Shown here: positions 24,769 to 32,887 of the stretch, piece after piece
Layout: each line of letters begins with the position of its first letter
Position numbering within the stretch: position 1 is the stretch's first letter
Source of the DNA: Kitasatospora phosalacinea
GTDB taxonomy: Bacteria > Actinomycetota > Actinomycetes > Streptomycetales > Streptomycetaceae
Direction: 5' to 3'
NCBI RefSeq assembly: GCF_030268885.1
Contig: NZ_BSSA01000008.1
Span: 62,001 to 126,000 of the forward strand
DNA: 64,000 nucleotides
Notes under the pieces: generated by a model
What the model was told of the DNA's origin: nothing
The model's database searches: none
What the model saw: the letters and a program-made list of their open reading frames with translations, nothing else
Program-made: the position numbers and the translations under genes

Positions 24769-25278
24769 TCAGCCGGCGGCCGCGGCCAGCCCGAGCGCCA
24801 GGGCGAACGCGGCGGCCAGGCTCCCGTACACGGCGAGGTGGTAGCGGCGGCCGCGGCCGGTGAAGCGGAGCCAGCTGCGGCCGGGTTCGGCGCCGGGCGG
24901 GCCGGCCAGGGCGCCGAAGACGGTGGTGGAGAGCAGCAGCATCACCAGGTAGAGCACCCCGGACCAGCCGGTCGGCCCGTGGTCGGGGTCCTCCGCCAGG
25001 AGGTCCCCGACCGCGAGCGCCGCCACCATGACCGGCAGGCAGAGCGCCAGGGCGACCAGGGTGGCGGGCCGCCGGTGGCCGCGGCGCTCGCGCCACAGCG
25101 GGGCGACGAAGCTCGACGCGGGCATCAGCAGCGGCCCGAGCAGGTACCCCGGGAACGCGCCGTCACCGATCAGCGCCGACAGCGCCCAGGCCGCCAGCGC
25201 GATGCCCGTGCCGATGGCCACCCCGGCCGCCCCGGCCCGGAAGCCGTCCCGCGCACCGGCCAGATCCGTCTCGTCCAC
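24769..25278 (-). CDS. Small membrane protein of unknown function
   Basis: A 169-residue protein with about five hydrophobic segments: AAGVAIGTGIALAAWALSAL, YLLGPLLMPASSFVAPLW, LVALALCLPVMVAALAVG, VLYLVMLLLSTTVFGAL, and a final Ala/Leu-rich helix. Short charged loops separate them (WRERRGHRRP, RFTGRGRRYH). I do not recognise a named family. The GTG at 25278 is preceded by TAGGTT 6 bases upstream, so the message may be leaderless. It converges on the MMPL gene and has no obvious functional link. Confidence 0.65.
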   Translation of the reverse strand: MDETDLAGARDGFRAGAAGVAIGTGIALAAWALSALIGDGAFPGYLLGPLLMPASSFVAPLWRERRGHRRPATLVALALCLPVMVAALAVGDLLAEDPDHGPTGWSGVLYLVMLLLSTTVFGALAGPPGAEPGRSWLRFTGRGRRYHLAVYGSLAAAFALALGLAAAAG

Positions 25279-25309
25279 GCCGGGAACCTACCCCGTCGGC
25301 CGGACGCCG

Positions 25310-25752
25310 TCACCGCCCGGGCCGCTCCTGTGCGTCGAGGACGGCGGTGCCCGCCTCGCGCGCCTCGAAGGCGGCGATCGGTTCGGCGGCCGAGGCGGCC
25401 GGGCCGGGGAGGCCGATCGGCAGGACGGCCTGCGGCTCGCCGTCCCGTCCGGCGGGGACGACGTGGGTGGCCGGTTCGCGGTGCCGCAGCGGCGCCCCTC
25501 GTCCTCGCCCTCCGGGGTGTCGAACTCGGCGGGCAGGTCGGGGTGTTCGGCGAGGCGGCGGGTGAGGACGGCGCGGCGGTGCCCAGGGTGACGGCGGGGC
25601 GGCCCGGGGTGCGGGCGCAGCGGGCGGCGAGGTCGTGGGGCAGCAGGGGGAGGACGCCCTCCTCGCCCTCGTGGCCGTAGCCGGGCAGGGCGTTGACGGC
25701 TCGTCCGCCGGGGTCGGCGGAGGTGGTGCCGGGGGCGGGCAGCCGACGGTGC
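25310..25752 (-). pseudogene. Decayed, 5'-truncated gene with two frameshifts
   Basis: On the minus strand three overlapping frames together give one continuous protein-like sequence of about 147 codons. They read PGGRAVNALPGYGHEGEEGV..., then TRRLAEHPDLPAEFDTPEGE, then PATHVVPAGRDGEPQAVLPI up to a stop at 25310-25312. Frame changes near 25575 and near 25490 each look like one lost base in a G/C run. There is no start codon: the sequence begins right at the stop of the HxlR gene. I do not recognise the parent family. Either it is a real remnant, or base-calling errors in G/C runs hide part of a gene. Confidence 0.5.
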
Positions 25753-26124
25753 TCAGGAGCCGGCGGTGGTGTACCAGTGCTCGCGGACGGCGTCGGTGGG
25801 GCGCGGCTCGCCGAGGTCGGGGCCGCCCCAGCGGGCCAGGGCGTCGAGGACGGGGCGGAGTTCGGCGCCGCGGGGGGTGAGTTCGTAGACGGTGGCGTTG
25901 GCGGGGCGCTCCAGGCGGCGGCGTTCGACCAGGCCCTCGCCCTCCAACTGCTTGAGGCGGGTGGCGAGGATGTCGGTGGAGACGCCGGGCAGGTCGGCGT
26001 GCAGGTCGGTGTAGCGGCGCGGTCCGCCGAGGAGTTCGCGGACGATCAGGAGGCTCCAGCGCTCCCCCACCGCGTCCAGGGCGCGGGCGACGGCGCAGTA
26101 CTGGTCGTAGCTTCGGCGTGGCAT
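25753..26124 (-). CDS. HxlR-family regulator
   Basis: A 123-residue winged helix-turn-helix regulator of the HxlR family, which often senses electrophiles, quinones or thiols. Family landmarks are CAVARALDAVGERWSLLIVRELLGGPRRYTDL at residues 9-40 (read as CAVARALDAVGERWSLLIVR and ELLGGPRRYTDL), then VSTDILATRLKQLEGEGLVER and YELTPRGAELRPVL. A single Cys at residue 9 is in the position where redox-sensing members keep a reactive Cys. The ATG at 26124 follows TATGCT, with a plausible -35 inside overlapping inverted repeats, so autoregulation is likely. It is divergent from an aminotransferase gene. Confidence 0.9.
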   Translation of the reverse strand: MPRRSYDQYCAVARALDAVGERWSLLIVRELLGGPRRYTDLHADLPGVSTDILATRLKQLEGEGLVERRRLERPANATVYELTPRGAELRPVLDALARWGGPDLGEPRPTDAVREHWYTTAGS

Positions 26125-26145
26125 GCCGTCAGCATAGCCAATAGG

Positions 26146-26170
26146 TTGGACTTTCCAAGTCCTCACTTGG
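26146..26170. promoter_or_regulatory. Overlapping inverted repeats in the hxlR/aminotransferase intergenic region
   Basis: TTGGA-CTT-TCCAA (26146-26158) and CCAAGT-CCTC-ACTTGG (26155-26170) are two perfect inverted repeats sharing four bases. The left one covers the probable -35 of hxlR. They are good operator candidates for HxlR and could affect both divergent genes. Confidence 0.6.
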
Positions 26171-26223
26171 TAGAACGAAGCAAGCCGGCCGCAGGGGCTC
26201 GGTGACGGGTCGGGAGGCCGCTG

Positions 26224-27435
26224 ATGGAGTTTCGCCAGTCCAGCAAGCTGAAGGACGTGTGCTACGAGATCCGTGGCCCGGTCGTCGACACCGCCACCGC
26301 ACTGGAGGAGGCCGGGCACAGCGTGCTGCGGCTGAACACCGGCAACCCCGCCCCGTTCGGCTTCGAGGCCCCGGAGGAGATCCTCCAGGACATCATCCGC
26401 AACCTGCCCAACGCGCACGGCTACTCCGACTCGCGCGGCATCCTCCCCGCCCGCCGCGCCGTCGTGCAGTACTACCAGCAGCGCGGCGTCGCGGGCGTCG
26501 GCGTCGACGACGTCTACCTGGGCAACGGCGTCTCCGAGCTGATCCAGATGGCCGTCCAGGCGCTGGTGGACGACGGCGACGAGGTGCTCGTCCCGATGCC
26601 GGACTACCCGCTGTGGACGGCCGTGGTGCGGTTCGCGGGCGGCAAGGCGGTGCACTACCTGTGCGACGAGGAGTCCGACTGGTACCCGGACCTGGACGAC
26701 ATCGCCGCCAAGATCACCCACCGCACCAAGGCGATCGTGGTGATCAACCCGAACAACCCGACCGGCGCGGTCTACCCGAAGGAACTGCTGGAGGGCGTCC
26801 TCGACCTGGCCCGCCGCCACCACCTGCTGGTCTTCGCCGACGAGATCTACGACAAGATCCTCTACGACGACACCGAGCACCACTGCCTGGCCGCGCTCTC
26901 CGACGACGTGGTCACCCTCACCTTCAACGGCCTGTCCAAGGCGTACCGGGTGGCCGGCTTCCGCAGCGGCTGGCTCGCGGTCTCCGGCCCCAGGGAGCAC
27001 GCCAAGGACTACCTGGAGGGCCTGACCATGCTGGCCTCGATGCGGCTGTGCCCCAACGTGCCCGCGCAGTACGCCGTGCAGGCCGCGCTCGGCGGCCGGC
27101 AGTCCATCAACGACCTGGTGCTGCCCAACGGCCGGCTCACCGAGCAGCGCGACGTCACCTGGCGGGCCCTGAACGAGATCCCCGGCGTCTCCTGCGTCAA
27201 GCCGCGCGGCGCGCTGTACGCCTTCGCCAAGCTCGACCCGGCCGTCCACCGGATCGTCGACGACGAGCGCTTCGTACTGGACCTGCTGCTCCGCGAGAAG
27301 ATCCACATCGTCCAGGGCACCGGCTTCAACTGGCCACGCCCCGACCACTTCCGCTTCGTCACCCTGCCGCGCGCCGACGAACTGGAGACCGCGATCAACC
27401 GGATCGGCCGCTTCCTGGCCACCTACCGGCAGTAG
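26224..27435 (+). CDS. alaA: AlaA-like PLP-dependent aminotransferase
   Basis: A 403-residue class I/II aminotransferase resembling AlaA (glutamate-pyruvate aminotransferase, making alanine). It keeps the family N-terminus with KLKDVCYEIRGPV and LNTGNPAPFGF. INPNNPTGAVYP near residue 180 has the conserved Asn, and FADEIYDKI near 215 has the Asp that contacts the PLP nitrogen. SKAYRVAGFRSGW near 240 has the Schiff-base Lys, and the C-terminal HFRFVTLP has the carboxylate-binding Arg. A GGGAGG ribosome-binding site precedes the ATG. It is divergent from an HxlR gene with inverted repeats between. Substrate choice is inferred from family resemblance. Confidence 0.88.
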   Translation: MEFRQSSKLKDVCYEIRGPVVDTATALEEAGHSVLRLNTGNPAPFGFEAPEEILQDIIRNLPNAHGYSDSRGILPARRAVVQYYQQRGVAGVGVDDVYLGNGVSELIQMAVQALVDDGDEVLVPMPDYPLWTAVVRFAGGKAVHYLCDEESDWYPDLDDIAAKITHRTKAIVVINPNNPTGAVYPKELLEGVLDLARRHHLLVFADEIYDKILYDDTEHHCLAALSDDVVTLTFNGLSKAYRVAGFRSGWLAVSGPREHAKDYLEGLTMLASMRLCPNVPAQYAVQAALGGRQSINDLVLPNGRLTEQRDVTWRALNEIPGVSCVKPRGALYAFAKLDPAVHRIVDDERFVLDLLLREKIHIVQGTGFNWPRPDHFRFVTLPRADELETAINRIGRFLATYRQ

Positions 27436-27451
27436 CGGCGACGCCGACGGC

Positions 27452-27661
27452 TCAGCGCCCGCCCGGGAGGGGCAAGGACGGGGGAAGGGGCAGGGGCGGG
27501 GAGGGCCAGGACGAGGCGCCCGGCCCGGGCCCGCCCCCCGTCGGGCTCTCGTGGTCGGTGCCCCACACCCCCAGGGCCACCAGGCCGCACAGGCCCAGCA
27601 CCGACCACCCCAACTGGACCTTCTCCCACCTGATCTGCCGCGCCACCCGCTCCCCCGCCAC
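27452..27661 (-). CDS. Small single-pass membrane protein
   Basis: A 69-residue protein: a basic N-terminal stretch (VAGERVARQIRWEKVQ), one hydrophobic helix (GWSVLGLCGLVALGVWG), and a Pro/Gly-rich tail of about 30 residues. The start is a GTG at 27661, with GAGGAAAGG about 4-9 bases upstream, which makes translation likely. I do not recognise a family. It lies downstream of, and on the same strand as, a DUF6215-like gene that also encodes a single N-terminal helix, so they may form one unit. Confidence 0.5.
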   Translation of the reverse strand: MAGERVARQIRWEKVQLGWSVLGLCGLVALGVWGTDHESPTGGGPGPGASSWPSPPLPLPPSLPLPGGR

Positions 27662-27774
27662 GGTCCTTTCCTCGGAACCGGACGGACCCGGCACCCGCCC
27701 CCGCACCCGCAATGAACCACCGCTCCCGGCGGGGGAGTTGGCGGATCCGGCGCCCCCTCCCCCGCGGTGCCGGT

Positions 27775-28551
27775 TCAGCGGTCGCCCGAGAAGGGCCGGA
27801 ACCCGGTCGGCGACGGTGACGGCCGGGGCGCCCGGGTCGGCTGCCCCGGCTCGGTCGGGAGCGGGGGCGCGTTCCAGCCGTCCAGGTCGGCCATCAGCTT
27901 CTCGGCCAGCGCGGGCAGCAGATCGCCGTCCGTGAGGCCGCCGTCCTCCCGCCACAGGGACACCTCGAGGGAACCGCCGCTGCCGTCCGCGTTCCGGGCC
28001 ACCACGAGGTGGTACGCCGTGCCGGGGTCGCGCGTGGGCGCGGGGGCCGCACCGGGACCCGAACCCGAGCCGCCGGTACCGAGGTCGAGGGTCACCCAGT
28101 GCAGCTGCTCCGCGTAGGCGACCGCGGGCCGCCCGGCCACCGGCGCCACCTCGCGGGCGCTCACCCGGGCGCTGTCCAGCATCAGGTCGTACGGGACGGT
28201 GCGGCTCTCGGACACCGCGGCGTTCACCTTGCCGACCTGCACCTGCGCCGCCCCGACGTCCCACCGCGTGTAGGAGCCGACCCCGGCGGACACCACGTGC
28301 TCGCCCGGGGCGCCGACCAGTTCCGCCAGGTCGGGGCGGTTCAGCGCGGCGCACATCGCCGGGTAGCCGGCCGGCTCGCCCTCCTTGACCGGACGGCACA
28401 GGACGGGCTTGCCGTCCGCGGACCCCGTCCCGTCCCCCCGGGGGTCCGATCCCTGCGCCGAGTGCCAGATCAGCCCGCCCACCAGGACGAACACCCCCAC
28501 CACGAAGCGCACCGCGATCCTCCGACCGACCCCCGCCAGGTACTCCTGCAT
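27775..28551 (-). CDS. DUF6215-like membrane-anchored protein
   Basis: A 258-residue protein with one N-terminal membrane helix (FVVGVFVLVGGLIWHSA, about residues 16-32) and an extracytoplasmic domain. VLCRPVKEGEPAGYPAMCAALNRPDLAELVGAP contains two Cys that could form a disulfide (blocks VLCRPVKEG and YPAMCAALNRPDLAELVG). That Y-P-A-M-C-A-A-L-N-R-P-D-L stretch is what I associate with the actinobacterial DUF6215 family, of unknown function. The C-terminus is Pro-rich. The ATG at 28551 follows GAGGAGG. A -10-like TATGTT lies upstream. Family call moderately sure. Confidence 0.65.
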   Translation of the reverse strand: MQEYLAGVGRRIAVRFVVGVFVLVGGLIWHSAQGSDPRGDGTGSADGKPVLCRPVKEGEPAGYPAMCAALNRPDLAELVGAPGEHVVSAGVGSYTRWDVGAAQVQVGKVNAAVSESRTVPYDLMLDSARVSAREVAPVAGRPAVAYAEQLHWVTLDLGTGGSGSGPGAAPAPTRDPGTAYHLVVARNADGSGGSLEVSLWREDGGLTDGDLLPALAEKLMADLDGWNAPPLPTEPGQPTRAPRPSPSPTGFRPFSGDR

Positions 28552-28828
28552 GATCCTCCTCGAACTGAAGCCCGCAGAACATAGCACTTCCGTTCGAACT
28601 CGCACCGACCTTTTCCACCAGGGCCGTTGGCGGTGCGCGCCCGGACGGAACGGCCGCGCCGGACCGCCGGGGCGGCGGGGCGGACCCGTGCGCGGGCCGT
28701 CGGGTCGCTTGCGCCGCGGGGCACCCGGGTTGCCGATCGATAACGAAACCGCCACCCGGCCTCCACCGGTCGCACACACTCGGAAGGATGACGGACCGTC
28801 CAGAACCGTCCCCTCGAGATGAGCCGTC

Positions 28829-29308
28829 GTGTCCCTCTCCCTCCGCCTGCGCCGGGCCTCCGCCGCCGGTGCGCTGCTCGCCGCCGCCCTGTTCGCCACC
28901 GCCTGCGAACCGACCGACTCGACGGCGCCGCCCTCCCCCGCCGCCACGCACAGCAGCAGCGCCCCCGCCCCGAGCCCGAGTCCGACGCCGACGCCGAGCC
29001 CGACGCCGACCCCCAGCCCGACGCCGACGCCGACGCCGACGCCCGAACCGACCGTCGCGCCGACCACCGAGGCGCCGAAGCCCACCCCCACCACCGCCCG
29101 CACCACCAGCAGGCCGCCCGCCCAGCCGACCCCGACGCCGACCCGCACCCAGCAGGCCGCGGGCTGCCACCCGCTGTCCAACGCGGGCAACTGCTACCAG
29201 GCGGGCCAGTTCTGCCGCGCCTCCGACCACGGCGTGTCGGGCACCGACGCCTCCGGCCGGGTCATCGTCTGCACGGACAGGAACGGCTGGCGCTGGGTCG
29301 CCTCCTGA
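28829..29308 (+). CDS. Proline/threonine-repeat lipoprotein
   Basis: A 159-residue exported lipoprotein. The signal peptide ends at LFATAC with the acylated Cys at about residue 26. A low-complexity stalk of Pro-Thr/Pro-Ser repeats covers about residues 45-105, likely spanning the cell wall. The C-terminal 50 residues form a small globular domain with four Cys (CHPLSNAGNCYQAGQFC, then VIVCTDRNGWRW). The end resembles domains found at the tail of actinobacterial surface proteins. The start is a GTG at 28829 with no strong ribosome-binding site. Function unknown; surface display is inferred from architecture. Confidence 0.75.
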   Translation: MSLSLRLRRASAAGALLAAALFATACEPTDSTAPPSPAATHSSSAPAPSPSPTPTPSPTPTPSPTPTPTPTPEPTVAPTTEAPKPTPTTARTTSRPPAQPTPTPTRTQQAAGCHPLSNAGNCYQAGQFCRASDHGVSGTDASGRVIVCTDRNGWRWVAS

Positions 29309-29323
29309 GCCGCCGCCCGAGCC

Positions 29324-29656
29324 CTACCGGCGCGGCCCGTACATGATCACGCCCACGCCGACCAGGCAGACCAACGCCCCCGCCACGTCCCACCGGGTGG
29401 GCCGGAAGCCGTCCAGCAGCACGCCCCACAGCAGCGACCCGGCCACGAACACCCCGCCGTACGCGGCCAGCACCCGCCCGAAGTTCGCGTCCGGCTGCCA
29501 CGCCGCGGTGAACCCGTACAGCCCCAGCGCCACCACCCCGAGCCCGGCCAGCCACCACGGCCGGGACTCGCGGACGGACTGCCAGACCAGCCAGCAGCCG
29601 CCGATCTCCAGGACGGCGGCCAGGGCGAACAGCAGGATCGAACGGACGGTGCTCAC
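29324..29656 (-). CDS. ynfA: YnfA-family (UPF0060) membrane protein
   Basis: A 110-residue protein with four membrane helices, matching the YnfA family throughout: [19 protein letters not shown] at the N-terminus, [20 protein letters not shown] in the middle, [15 protein letters not shown], and the last helix ending [11 protein letters not shown]. YnfA proteins are related in fold to small multidrug resistance transporters, and some export dyes or antiseptics. The start is a GTG at 29656. It is probably monocistronic, with a strong terminator of the neighbouring gene upstream. Confidence 0.93.
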   Translation of the reverse strand: MSTVRSILLFALAAVLEIGGCWLVWQSVRESRPWWLAGLGVVALGLYGFTAAWQPDANFGRVLAAYGGVFVAGSLLWGVLLDGFRPTRWDVAGALVCLVGVGVIMYGPRR

Positions 29657-29675
29657 CGCCCCACCCTAGACGGAG

Positions 29676-29710
29676 CCGCCCCGGACCCGACGGGGTCGGG
29701 TCCGGGGCGG
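29676..29710 (-). terminator. Terminator of the purple acid phosphatase gene
   Basis: A 16-bp perfect stem (29676-29691 with 29695-29710, CCGCCCCGGACCCGAC) closes on GGG, 16 bases beyond the stop codon. Confidence 0.8.
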
Positions 29711-29725
29711 GGGGCCGTCCGGTCG

Positions 29726-31348
29726 TCAGTGGCCGTGGGTGGTGCGGCCCGCGCGGCGGACGATGGTGTAGTGGTCGATCCGGGTGCCGTTCTCGGCCAG
29801 GGCGGTCACCTGCATGGTGGTGTTCGCGCCGCGGTGGGCCGGGGTGACGTCGACCTTGATGAAGGAGTAGCCGGTGTAGCGGACCCGGGACCAGGCGACG
29901 GTCTCGGGGGCCTTCACCGCGCCCTTCTCGAAGTGGTAGGTGGCGACCTCGTCCTGGTGGTTCTCGTGGCCCTCGTAGGTGTCGGGGGCGTCGAAGTAGT
30001 AGAGGCTGCGGCCGGCCGCGCCCGCGGTGACGTAGACCACGCCGTCCTTGTCCGGGTCGACCGTCTCGCCGCTGGGGACGGCCTTGCTGACCTTGTTGCC
30101 GAGGATCGCGTCGGTGCGCTCGTAGACGTGGTTGTGGCCGTTGACGACCAGGTCCACCCGGTACTTCTCGAACAGCGGGACCCAGGCCTCGCGGACGCCG
30201 CCCTCGGAGGCGTGCTGGTGGGTGGTGGAGAAGGCGCAGTGGTGGAAGAAGACGACGACGAAGTCGATCGACTCGTCGGCCCGCAGCTCGCGCAGCTTGC
30301 GCTCCAGCCACTGGGTCTGCTGCCCGTTGGTGTAGCCGAAGTTGACCGGGATCTCGTACGAGACGTCGTTGGCGTCCAGCGAGATCACGCCGACGTTGCC
30401 GTAGATGAAGGCGTAGACGCCGGGGGCCCTGCGCGGGTCCGGGCCGTTGGTGGGCAGGGTGAAGCGGGCGTCGTCGCCGCCGTAGCCGTTGTGGGAGTAC
30501 CAGGCCTCCATGTCGTGGTTGCCGTAGGAGACCATCCACGGGATCCTCGCGGCCACCGGCTCGGTCTGCGCCAGGAAGGCGTCCCAGGTCAGCGCGTTGA
30601 AGGCCGACCTGTCGCTGTCCAGGCCCTGGCCCATCGGGTCGGCGTAGCAGATGTCGCCCGCGTGCAGGTGGAAGACCGGGTTCTGGGCCAGGATCACGTT
30701 GTCGTTGCCCGCCGCGTGGGCGGAGACGCCCTGGTCGCCGAAGGCGGTGAAGGTGAACGGCTCGAACGGGCGGTTGTGGCGGCCGTGGCGGGACGGTGCG
30801 GTGGTGAAGGTCTGCAGGGTGGAGATCGCCTGCTGCGAGGCCGGGTCGAAGCCCTCGTGGCCGACGCCGTAGTAGTAGGTGGTGCCCGGCTGCAGGTGGT
30901 CCAGCTCCACGTGCAGGTAGTACTGGTCGACCGGGGTGCCGGTCGGGGTGAGCGCCGGGGTGTGCAGGGCGCGCACCTCGGCCTCGATCCTGCCGCTCAG
31001 CTCCCACGGGTGGCGGCCGAAGCGCAGGAACGGCTTCCGCACCGCGGCCGGCACCTGCCAGGACACCCGCATCTGGGTGCCCGCGTCGGCGCCGAACTGC
31101 AGGTGGCGGCCGACCGGCGCGACCAGCGAACCGGTCACCCCGTCGGTCGGGCTGCCGGTCCTCGCGGCCGGGTCGGCGAACGCCGTGCCGGAGCCCAGCG
31201 CCCCGCCGACGGCCAGCGCGCCGACCGTGACCGCGCCGGAGCGCAGCAGGGTGCGGCGGGACAACTTGCTGCGCAGGTACTCGTGCTGCTCCGCCATGCT
31301 CATGCGGGCGGCGAGCGCGGCGGGCACGCCCATGTTCGGGATATCCAT
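29726..31348 (-). CDS. Tat-exported purple acid phosphatase-like metallophosphoesterase
   Basis: A 540-residue secreted phosphoesterase. A twin-arginine signal is seen as SRRTLLRSGAVTVGALAVGG at about residues 31-50, after a 30-residue cytosolic lead. A fibronectin-III-like N-terminal domain (PAP N-terminal domain, roughly 75-185) precedes the calcineurin-like catalytic domain. All metal-ligand blocks are present: FTAFGDQG, HAGDICYAD, SYGNHDME, FFHH and GHNHVYERT. The enzyme would hydrolyse phosphate esters outside the cell using a two-metal site. The start at 31348 is chosen because it gives a normal Tat leader. A single GTTCACC heptamer upstream is too little to call a PHO box. Confidence 0.93.
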   Translation of the reverse strand: MDIPNMGVPAALAARMSMAEQHEYLRSKLSRRTLLRSGAVTVGALAVGGALGSGTAFADPAARTGSPTDGVTGSLVAPVGRHLQFGADAGTQMRVSWQVPAAVRKPFLRFGRHPWELSGRIEAEVRALHTPALTPTGTPVDQYYLHVELDHLQPGTTYYYGVGHEGFDPASQQAISTLQTFTTAPSRHGRHNRPFEPFTFTAFGDQGVSAHAAGNDNVILAQNPVFHLHAGDICYADPMGQGLDSDRSAFNALTWDAFLAQTEPVAARIPWMVSYGNHDMEAWYSHNGYGGDDARFTLPTNGPDPRRAPGVYAFIYGNVGVISLDANDVSYEIPVNFGYTNGQQTQWLERKLRELRADESIDFVVVFFHHCAFSTTHQHASEGGVREAWVPLFEKYRVDLVVNGHNHVYERTDAILGNKVSKAVPSGETVDPDKDGVVYVTAGAAGRSLYYFDAPDTYEGHENHQDEVATYHFEKGAVKAPETVAWSRVRYTGYSFIKVDVTPAHRGANTTMQVTALAENGTRIDHYTIVRRAGRTTHGH

Positions 31349-31471
31349 GCGCGGGAGACTGTCAGCGGCCGGTGGCCGCGGCCCTGATGGTCGGTGAACG
31401 ACCGTCATCGTGTCGGTCTGGCTCCGCACATGATCCGGCCATGGGATGGTAAAACCGCTCCCGGCGGCTAC

Positions 31472-32254
31472 TCAGAGCCGTTCCCCCGGCACCGCCAGGT
31501 ACGCCTCGCGCAGCCGCGCCACCCCCGCGGTGTCGAACGCCCGCCCGTCCACCGCCGCCACCGGACGCACCCCCACCGCCGCGTTGGTCGCGAACACCGC
31601 CTCCACCCCCGCCAGTTCCGGCCCGACCCGCTCCCGGGCGCCCCCGCACGCGCCGCGCAGCAGCGCCATCGCCGTCCCCGCCAGGTACGCCCCGCGCGGC
31701 CACAGCGGCTCGCCCCCGCGCAGGAACCCGACGTTCCACGTCCCGCCCTCGGTCACGGCGCCGTCCCGGTCCACGAACAGCGCGTCGTCGAACCCCGCCT
31801 GCTGCGCCAGCCGCCGCTGCCGCAGCGCGCCGAACAGCGCCACGCTCTTCACCTCCGGCAGCTCCCGCTCGAACCGCACCGTCCGCACCCGGATCGGCCC
31901 CGGCGCCCCGCTCCCCACCGGACGGGCCGTCACCAGCACCCGCGGCTGGGCCGGTCCCCCGATGCTGCCCAGGTCGATCGCCGGGTCGAACAGCGTCACC
32001 CGCACCGCCACCGCCCCGGCCGCCGGGGCCGCCCGCCGGGCGAACTCCCGCACCCGCTCCCGGTCCGGCACCACTCCGAACAGCGCCGCGCAGTCCCGCT
32101 CCAGGCGCTCCAGGTGCAGGCCCAGCCCGCGCACCCGGCCGTCCTCCACCAGCATCGTGGTGAAGTGCCCGTAGTTCGTCAGCGCCAGCACCTGCAACTG
32201 CGCCGCCGACACCGGCCGCCCGTCCAACTCCGCCACCGCGCCTCGTCCGCTCAC
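31472..32254 (-). CDS. Class IV PLP-dependent aminotransferase
   Basis: A 260-residue fold-type IV PLP enzyme, the group of branched-chain aminotransferase, D-amino-acid transaminase and aminodeoxychorismate lyase. The PLP lysine is in LPEVKSVALFGALRQRRLA (about residue 135). The cofactor-contacting Glu lies in DRDGAVTEGGTWNVGFLRG (E about 167). FATNAAVGVRPVAAVDGRAF near 220 closes the active site. The N-terminal LTNYGHFTTMLVEDGRVRGLGLHLERL is typical of the aminodeoxychorismate-lyase-like branch. The exact reaction is not resolvable. It lies 123 bases beyond the 5' end of the phosphatase gene on the same strand. Confidence 0.85.
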   Translation of the reverse strand: MSGRGAVAELDGRPVSAAQLQVLALTNYGHFTTMLVEDGRVRGLGLHLERLERDCAALFGVVPDRERVREFARRAAPAAGAVAVRVTLFDPAIDLGSIGGPAQPRVLVTARPVGSGAPGPIRVRTVRFERELPEVKSVALFGALRQRRLAQQAGFDDALFVDRDGAVTEGGTWNVGFLRGGEPLWPRGAYLAGTAMALLRGACGGARERVGPELAGVEAVFATNAAVGVRPVAAVDGRAFDTAGVARLREAYLAVPGERL

Positions 32255-32319
32255 GCCCCCATTCTCGGTGATCCGCGGGCGGCGTCCGAAACCCCGGTGC
32301 GGGACGGGCGGACCCCGGT

Positions 32320-32325
32320 TAGGTT
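32320..32325 (+). promoter_or_regulatory. -10 box of the leaderless DinB-like gene
   Basis: TAGGTT ends 6 bases before the ATG at 32332, with no ribosome-binding site. Confidence 0.45.
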
Positions 32326-32331
32326 CGCGGG

Positions 32332-32829
32332 ATGACGAACATCGAGAGCCAGCGCCGCCCCGTCCCCCTCGCCGACGGCGGCGAGCTCGACACCGCGCTC
32401 GCCTTCCTGGCCTTCGCCCGGGAGTGCGTGCTGAAGAAGACCGAGGGGCTGACGGAGGAGCAGCTGCGCCGCGTCCTGGTGCCGACCGGGACGAACCTGC
32501 TCGGGCTGGTGCAGCACCTGACGGACGGCGAGCGCTACTGGTTCGGGTACCACGTCGCGGGCCAGGAGCAGTACCGGGACGTCGACTTCGGCATGGCCGT
32601 CCCGGAGGACGTGACGGCGGCGCGGGTGCTGGCCGACTACCGGGAGGCGTGCGCGGCGAGCGACGCGGTCCTCCACGGCGCCGACCCGTCGCGTCCGACC
32701 GCCACGCCGGTGGCCGGGGTGCCGCGCTCGGTGCGCTGGGTGCTGGCCCACATGACCGGCGAGACCACCCGGCACGCGGGCCACGCCGACATCCTGCGCG
32801 AGCAGATCGACGGCACCACCGGCCGCTGA
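32332..32829 (+). CDS. DinB-superfamily protein (DUF664)
   Basis: A 165-residue four-helix-bundle protein of the DinB/DUF664 group. Metal-ligand His residues are visible: LVQHLTDGERYWFGYHVAG near residue 63 has the first His, and MTGETTRHAGHADILREQIDG near 140-155 carries the paired H-x-x-H. Related proteins are thiol-dependent transferases (mycothiol or bacillithiol S-transferases), but the substrate of this one is unknown. The message is likely leaderless. It is followed closely by a TPR-like protein gene. Confidence 0.9.
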   Translation: MTNIESQRRPVPLADGGELDTALAFLAFARECVLKKTEGLTEEQLRRVLVPTGTNLLGLVQHLTDGERYWFGYHVAGQEQYRDVDFGMAVPEDVTAARVLADYREACAASDAVLHGADPSRPTATPVAGVPRSVRWVLAHMTGETTRHAGHADILREQIDGTTGR

Positions 32830-32887
32830 CGGCCCGTCGGCGCCCGCTACCCTCGGCGTCACACGCACGACGATGGGGGTGGCGGCG

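Noticed and set aside
24838..25880. Plus-strand open frames spanning the interval between the membrane protein and HxlR genes
   Set aside because: They run antisense to the membrane protein and HxlR genes and have no family features. The minus-strand remnant explains the protein-like signal better.
31391..31397. PHO box upstream of the purple acid phosphatase
   Set aside because: Only one GTTCACC heptamer is present; the neighbouring 11-base units do not match, so direct PhoP control is not supported.
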